Of a stretch of DNA of 64,000 bases, positions 61,220-64,000 are shown in pieces. This DNA is from Thermoactinomycetaceae bacterium (lineage in GTDB: Bacteria > Bacillota > Bacilli > Thermoactinomycetales > Thermoactinomycetaceae): assembly GCA_025449975.1 (NCBI GenBank), contig JANWIG010000047.1:1-64000 (forward strand). The letters run 5' to 3'. Both the position numbers and the translations under genes were made by a program. The notes under the pieces are model-generated. The model worked only from the letters and a program-made list of their open reading frames with translations, searched no databases and was not told the origin of the DNA. Numbering within the stretch: position 1 is the first letter of the stretch; each line of letters begins with the position of its first letter.

Positions 61220-61308
61220 TGGTGCCGAGGGCCGGACTCGAACCGGCACGATAGTTACCTATCGCAGGATTTTAAGTCCTGTGCGTCTGCCTATTCCGCC
61301 ACCCCGGC
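61220..61308 (-). tRNA. tRNA-Leu (anticodon TAA)
   Basis: 89 bases including an encoded CCA. Acceptor GCCGGGG/CCTCGGC, D-arm TGGCGGAATAGGCAGACGCA, anticodon loop CTTAAAA within CAGGACTTAAAATCCTG, a long class II variable arm (CGATAGGTAACTATCG) and TTCGAGTCC T-arm. The long variable arm and anticodon UAA identify leucine. Monocistronic, with its own terminator. Confidence 0.97.
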
Positions 61309-61393
61309 ATAATCTAGATTATATGGTCGGAACATTTCCCATTATAGCACCCTTTCTATTCCTCTGCAACAATTTTCATCTTTACGTAAAGAT

Positions 61394-61425
61394 AAGAAAA
61401 GCACCTCAATAAAAAGAGGTACTTT
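61394..61425 (-). terminator. Terminator of the aldo/keto reductase gene
   Basis: AAAGCACCTC/GAGGTACTTT stem with one mismatch and TTTTCTT in the minus direction. Confidence 0.75.
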
Positions 61426-61440
61426 GAAAAAAAACGAAAG

Positions 61441-62271
61441 TTAAAAATCAAAATTATCTGGATCCGGTCCAAAACGATGGTTCCGATTGAGCTGGTCGAT
61501 GCGATTCATATCTTCTTCCGATAATTCAAAGTCAAAAATCTCGGAGTTCTCGATGATTCGTTTTTCATTCACCGATTTAGGAATCGTAACAACCTGATGT
61601 TGCAAATCCCAACGCAGTACGATTTGCGCTGGTGTTTTTTGATATTTCTCGGCAATTTGACGGATGGTTTCATCTTTCACGACATGACCCATCATCAGCG
61701 GGCTCCATGCTTCCACTTGAATCTGCTGCTCTTTACAAAAGGCACGCAATTCTTCTTGGGTTAAATAGGGGTGAAACTCCACTTGATTGACAGCGGGCTT
61801 GATCTCACAGTCCATCATCAGATCTTCAAGATGATGAATTTGAAAATTGCTTACGCCAATCGATCGCACCCGTCCATCGCGATATAAAGTTTCCAGCGCT
61901 TTCCATGTCTCTTTATATTTTCCTTTGACCGGCCAATGGATTAAATACAAATCAAGGTAATCGACTTGTAAGCGACGACAGCTTTTCTCAAAAGCTTCTA
62001 AAGTAGAATCATATCCTTGCGCTTTATTCCAAACTTTACTGGTTAGAAAAAGCTCTTCCCGATCAATGCCAACACGCCGAATCGCTCTGCCCACTCCGGT
62101 TTCATTGCGATAGATCTGTGCCGTATCGATACTTCGATAGCCTGTATGGATCGCCACTTCGACCGCATGTTCCACTTCTTCCCCATCTTGTGCTTTCCAT
62201 ACTCCCAAACCGAGCCAAGGCATTTTCACTCCATTATTTAACGTGACTGTATCATGAATTCGATGCACCAT
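61441..62271 (-). CDS. Aldo/keto reductase (AKR5/YvgN type)
   Basis: 276 residues from the ATG at 62271, preceded by GGTGG; the in-frame extension upstream has no site. Catalytic tetrad in SIDTAQIYRNETGVGRAI (Asp, Tyr), LFLTSKVWNKA (Lys) and DLYLIHWPVKGKYKE (His); VRSIGVSNFQIHHLEDL and VTIPKSVNEKRIIENSEIF bind NADPH. Reduces aldehydes such as methylglyoxal. Monocistronic. Confidence 0.93.
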   Translation of the reverse strand: MVHRIHDTVTLNNGVKMPWLGLGVWKAQDGEEVEHAVEVAIHTGYRSIDTAQIYRNETGVGRAIRRVGIDREELFLTSKVWNKAQGYDSTLEAFEKSCRRLQVDYLDLYLIHWPVKGKYKETWKALETLYRDGRVRSIGVSNFQIHHLEDLMMDCEIKPAVNQVEFHPYLTQEELRAFCKEQQIQVEAWSPLMMGHVVKDETIRQIAEKYQKTPAQIVLRWDLQHQVVTIPKSVNEKRIIENSEIFDFELSEEDMNRIDQLNRNHRFGPDPDNFDF

Positions 62272-62374
62272 AGTTGGACAACCACCTATCTCAAGATTGT
62301 TTTTATCATTTATTCTAACACTTTTAGGCAATTTACAATCATTTGCTTGAGAATCGCCCCTTGTGTGCGCTAAA

Positions 62375-62417
62375 GGCCATCTCAAAAGCTAATAGGTTTA
62401 CTTTTAAGACAGCCCTC
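62375..62417. repeat. Inverted repeat resembling fused IS ends
   Basis: GGCCATCTCAAAAG, 12 bases, CTTTTAAGACAGCC: arms agree in 11 of 14 positions and the mismatches are G-U compatible. GGCTGTCTTAAAAG resembles the outer ends of several DDE insertion sequences. No transposase. It could equally be the 3' hairpin of the macro gene. Confidence 0.35.
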
Positions 62418-62436
62418 TCTATTCAGATCGCTTTGG

Positions 62437-63417
62437 TCAAATGACTATGTAGTTGTTTTCTTTCAATAGAAATTGAATCAACTGTAACAAGTGACCTTTC
62501 AACGCTTCCATGTTTTTAATTTTATGTTGTTTTGGATTGTTATTTACCCAGACTTCTTTTACTCTCGCTCCTTTTCTGGTCTGTTCAAACTCAATTTCAT
62601 AGATACAATAGCCTGTCCAACTGCGATAGAAGTAGAGTTTATTCTCTTCAAAGAAGATAAACCATTGATCGTCCATCTCTCTTGGGATAAATCCATATTT
62701 TATCTGTCCAAACTCTTTTTTATTTAGATCTAACTCAAAAGGCAATTTTAACCATTCTTCTGGTAATGGCTGCGTTTTCCAGCTGCTTCGGGTTGCGCGT
62801 ACTTTGTTTCGGGAACCCGAATTGACTTGCATGGGTTCTTGGATCCGCATTAAGCTTTGATTAAAAGCATTTAAGGTTTTGTCATCAAATAAAACAAAAC
62901 GCACTTCTTGCAAGATATTCTCTTCCTGATTTAAAAACTCCATGACGGATTGGATTCCGATCATCGCTGCCAGTTTGATGGGAAAACGGTTGGCTCCCGT
63001 ACTGATTGCCGGAAAAGCAATCGTACTTACCCCTAGCTTATTGGCTAACCGTAGGCTATTGATATAAGCATTTTTGAGAAGGATGATTTCTTGTTTTTCT
63101 CCTCTATTCCAGCGCGGACCCACTGTATGAATCAGATAAAGCGCTTTTAAATTTCCAGCACTGGTAAGCACCGCTTCACCAATCGGACAACCCCCAAATC
63201 GCTCTTGCAATTTACGGCAGTCCCTACTAATGGCTGGACCACCTTTTTCACGAATCACTTCATCTACACCTGCTCCTCCGGCTAAGAGAGAGTTCGTTGC
63301 ATTGACAATTATATCTACATCTTCTTCTGTAATATCGCCTTTTTTTAGAACGATCTCTGCTTTCTTTACTTTTATTCTTTTCATATCGATCTGGTACTCG
63401 CTATGTAATAGTACCAT
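62437..63417 (-). CDS. Macro-domain protein with unrecognised C-terminal domain
   Basis: 326 residues from the ATG at 63417 (GGGGG three bases away); an ATG 11 codons later is the alternative. The macro domain (about 15-180) has DIIVNATNSLLAGGAGVDEV and IHTVGPRW plus AFPAISTGANRFP, so it should bind or hydrolyse ADP-ribose derivatives. After a basic linker (about 195-220) comes a C-terminal region of about 105 residues (FGQIKYGFIPREMDDQWFIF, YFYRSWTGYCIYEIEFEQ) that is not part of the macro fold. Such a region could recognise the ADP-ribosylated target; inference. Confidence 0.85.
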   Translation of the reverse strand: MVLLHSEYQIDMKRIKVKKAEIVLKKGDITEEDVDIIVNATNSLLAGGAGVDEVIREKGGPAISRDCRKLQERFGGCPIGEAVLTSAGNLKALYLIHTVGPRWNRGEKQEIILLKNAYINSLRLANKLGVSTIAFPAISTGANRFPIKLAAMIGIQSVMEFLNQEENILQEVRFVLFDDKTLNAFNQSLMRIQEPMQVNSGSRNKVRATRSSWKTQPLPEEWLKLPFELDLNKKEFGQIKYGFIPREMDDQWFIFFEENKLYFYRSWTGYCIYEIEFEQTRKGARVKEVWVNNNPKQHKIKNMEALKGHLLQLIQFLLKENNYIVI

Positions 63418-63771
63418 TTCCCCCTTTCCCTACAATCCGCCTTCGCTTGAGCGATTGAACCGATTAGCTTATCTAAAAAAAATAAACTGTCTTACCAGAC
63501 CAGCTGTCTCCTTTAGCTACAGGTACAAAAGACTCAAACGAAGCCTCTCTTTACAATCTGCAGCTGATGTTTTGTTAATGTATTCCTAAAAAAACAACAA
63601 AAACAAATAACAATTTTTCCAATAAAAATGTTTTTCTATATTTAATCCTCGAATCCTCCTATTCACATCTATAATGTTTAATATAACGATTCTTTTATTA
63701 TTTTAACAGTCATTTTTCCGCAATTTGTCTATAAATTTACGCAAAAAATAAGAACATTTTTATCATCTATA
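63418..63771. other. Intergenic region between macro gene and mtnA
   Basis: Nearly 350 bases, very AT-rich from 63570. No gene, tRNA or repeat seen; it should contain the promoter of the macro gene. Confidence 0.4.
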
Positions 63772-63797
63772 AAAAACCTATCCCATATAAGGATAGG
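63772..63797 (-). terminator. Terminator of mtnA
   Basis: CCTATCC/GGATAGG stem, 7-base loop, T-run in the minus direction, two bases past the stop. Confidence 0.85.
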
Positions 63798-63798
63798 C

Positions 63799-64000
63799 TT
63801 AGTCAGATTCCTTTAGCAATTGTTGCAATCCTTCGGCATAAGGAGCGCGGACCACTCCTTTTTCAGTAATAATCGCTGTCACATATTCTGCTGGTGTAAT
63901 ATCAAACGCGGGATTGTATACTTTGATGTGATCAGGTGCGGTTTGCTTACCAAAGCCGGCTGTCACTTCCGCAGCGTCCCTTTCTTCAATGGGAATCTCT
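63799..64000 (-). CDS. mtnA: Methylthioribose-1-phosphate isomerase, C-terminal part
   Basis: The last 67 residues are visible: [17 protein letters not shown], then [20 protein letters not shown] and [20 protein letters not shown]. The [20 protein letters not shown] segment is the signature C-terminus of MtnA/eIF2B-like proteins. It isomerises methylthioribose-1-phosphate to methylthioribulose-1-phosphate in methionine salvage. The 5' part lies beyond the right edge. Confidence 0.9.
   Translation of the reverse strand, partial: EIPIEERDAAEVTAGFGKQTAPDHIKVYNPAFDITPAEYVTAIITEKGVVRAPYAEGLQQLLKESD

Overview
The window comes from an endospore-forming member of the Bacillota, most likely Bacillales. 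Direct signs are a spoVAC-spoVAD-spoVAEb operon, a spore photoproduct lyase gene, B. subtilis-type LexA, strong AGGAGG ribosome binding sites, frequent GTG/TTG starts and low-to-medium GC. The mix of gene types would fit Thermoactinomycetaceae, but that is inference. There is no rRNA, prophage or CRISPR array. One tRNA gene (Leu, anticodon TAA) lies at 61.2-61.3 kb.

Layout. 1-3.3 kb: UvrD-type helicase overlapping a larger partner that runs off the left edge. 3.7-5.2 kb: dihydroxyacetone phosphotransfer genes dhaL and dhaM behind a decayed dhaK and an IS605-type scar. 5.3-13.4 kb: a spore locus in which spoVAC/D/Eb, a DUF421 membrane protein, two DUF1657 proteins and a D-serine dehydratase are flanked by two copies of a GAF-protein/SHOCT-like two-gene module; it resembles the mobile spoVA operon tied to high spore heat resistance. 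13.6-22.8 kb: metallo-hydrolase, a sigma-54 activator next to gabT, which has a near-consensus -24/-12 promoter, a PadR-type regulator with an operator palindrome, an amino acid/cation symporter, and a rhodanese/metallo-hydrolase gene behind two CsoR/CstR-like operators and a DsrE-like gene remnant. 22.9-33.6 kb: secreted subtilase, YhfC-type protease, HEAT-repeat protein, redoxin, sodC-splB, an SGNH hydrolase, proline dehydrogenase, azlCD and a CAP-domain lipoprotein. 33.7-41.8 kb: HTH/coiled-coil protein, tyrosine recombinase, lexA with its operator, a His/Arg-rich small protein, aspartate aminotransferase, a short FtsH-like protease and a lipoprotein whose ribosome binding site sits in a hairpin. 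42-48.4 kb: mtaD, a split NHEJ-type ligase and polymerase, a nuclease, lrgAB-like genes, a flavin-split-barrel protein and a Pro/Phe/Arg-rich protein. 48.5-51.9 kb: class Ia ribonucleotide reductase nrdAB with two NrdR-type boxes. 52-64 kb: ABC exporter whose ATPase gene has an in-frame stop, trxB directly behind an IS605 tnpB 3' end, three diverged copies of a short unexplained element, thioesterase, sugar kinase, amidase, a YvbH-like PH protein, tRNA-Leu, an aldo/keto reductase, a macro-domain fusion and the 3' end of mtnA.

How it fits together. Several genes serve spore formation and protection (spoVA locus, splB, probably sodC). Others feed small-molecule metabolism: methionine salvage (mtaD, mtnA), proline and GABA use, and branched-chain amino acid export. 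DNA repair is represented by the helicase pair, ligase/polymerase, lexA and splB. Regulation is unusually readable: sigma-54, PadR-like, CsoR/CstR-like, LexA, NrdR and sigma-G/F-type sites can all be placed by eye. Three genes are visibly decayed (dhaK, a DsrE-like gene, and the ABC ATPase by one nonsense codon). The least explained features are the repeated element at 55.6-56.9 kb, the duplicated GAF/SHOCT-like modules around the spoVA operon, and the domain fused to the macro protein.
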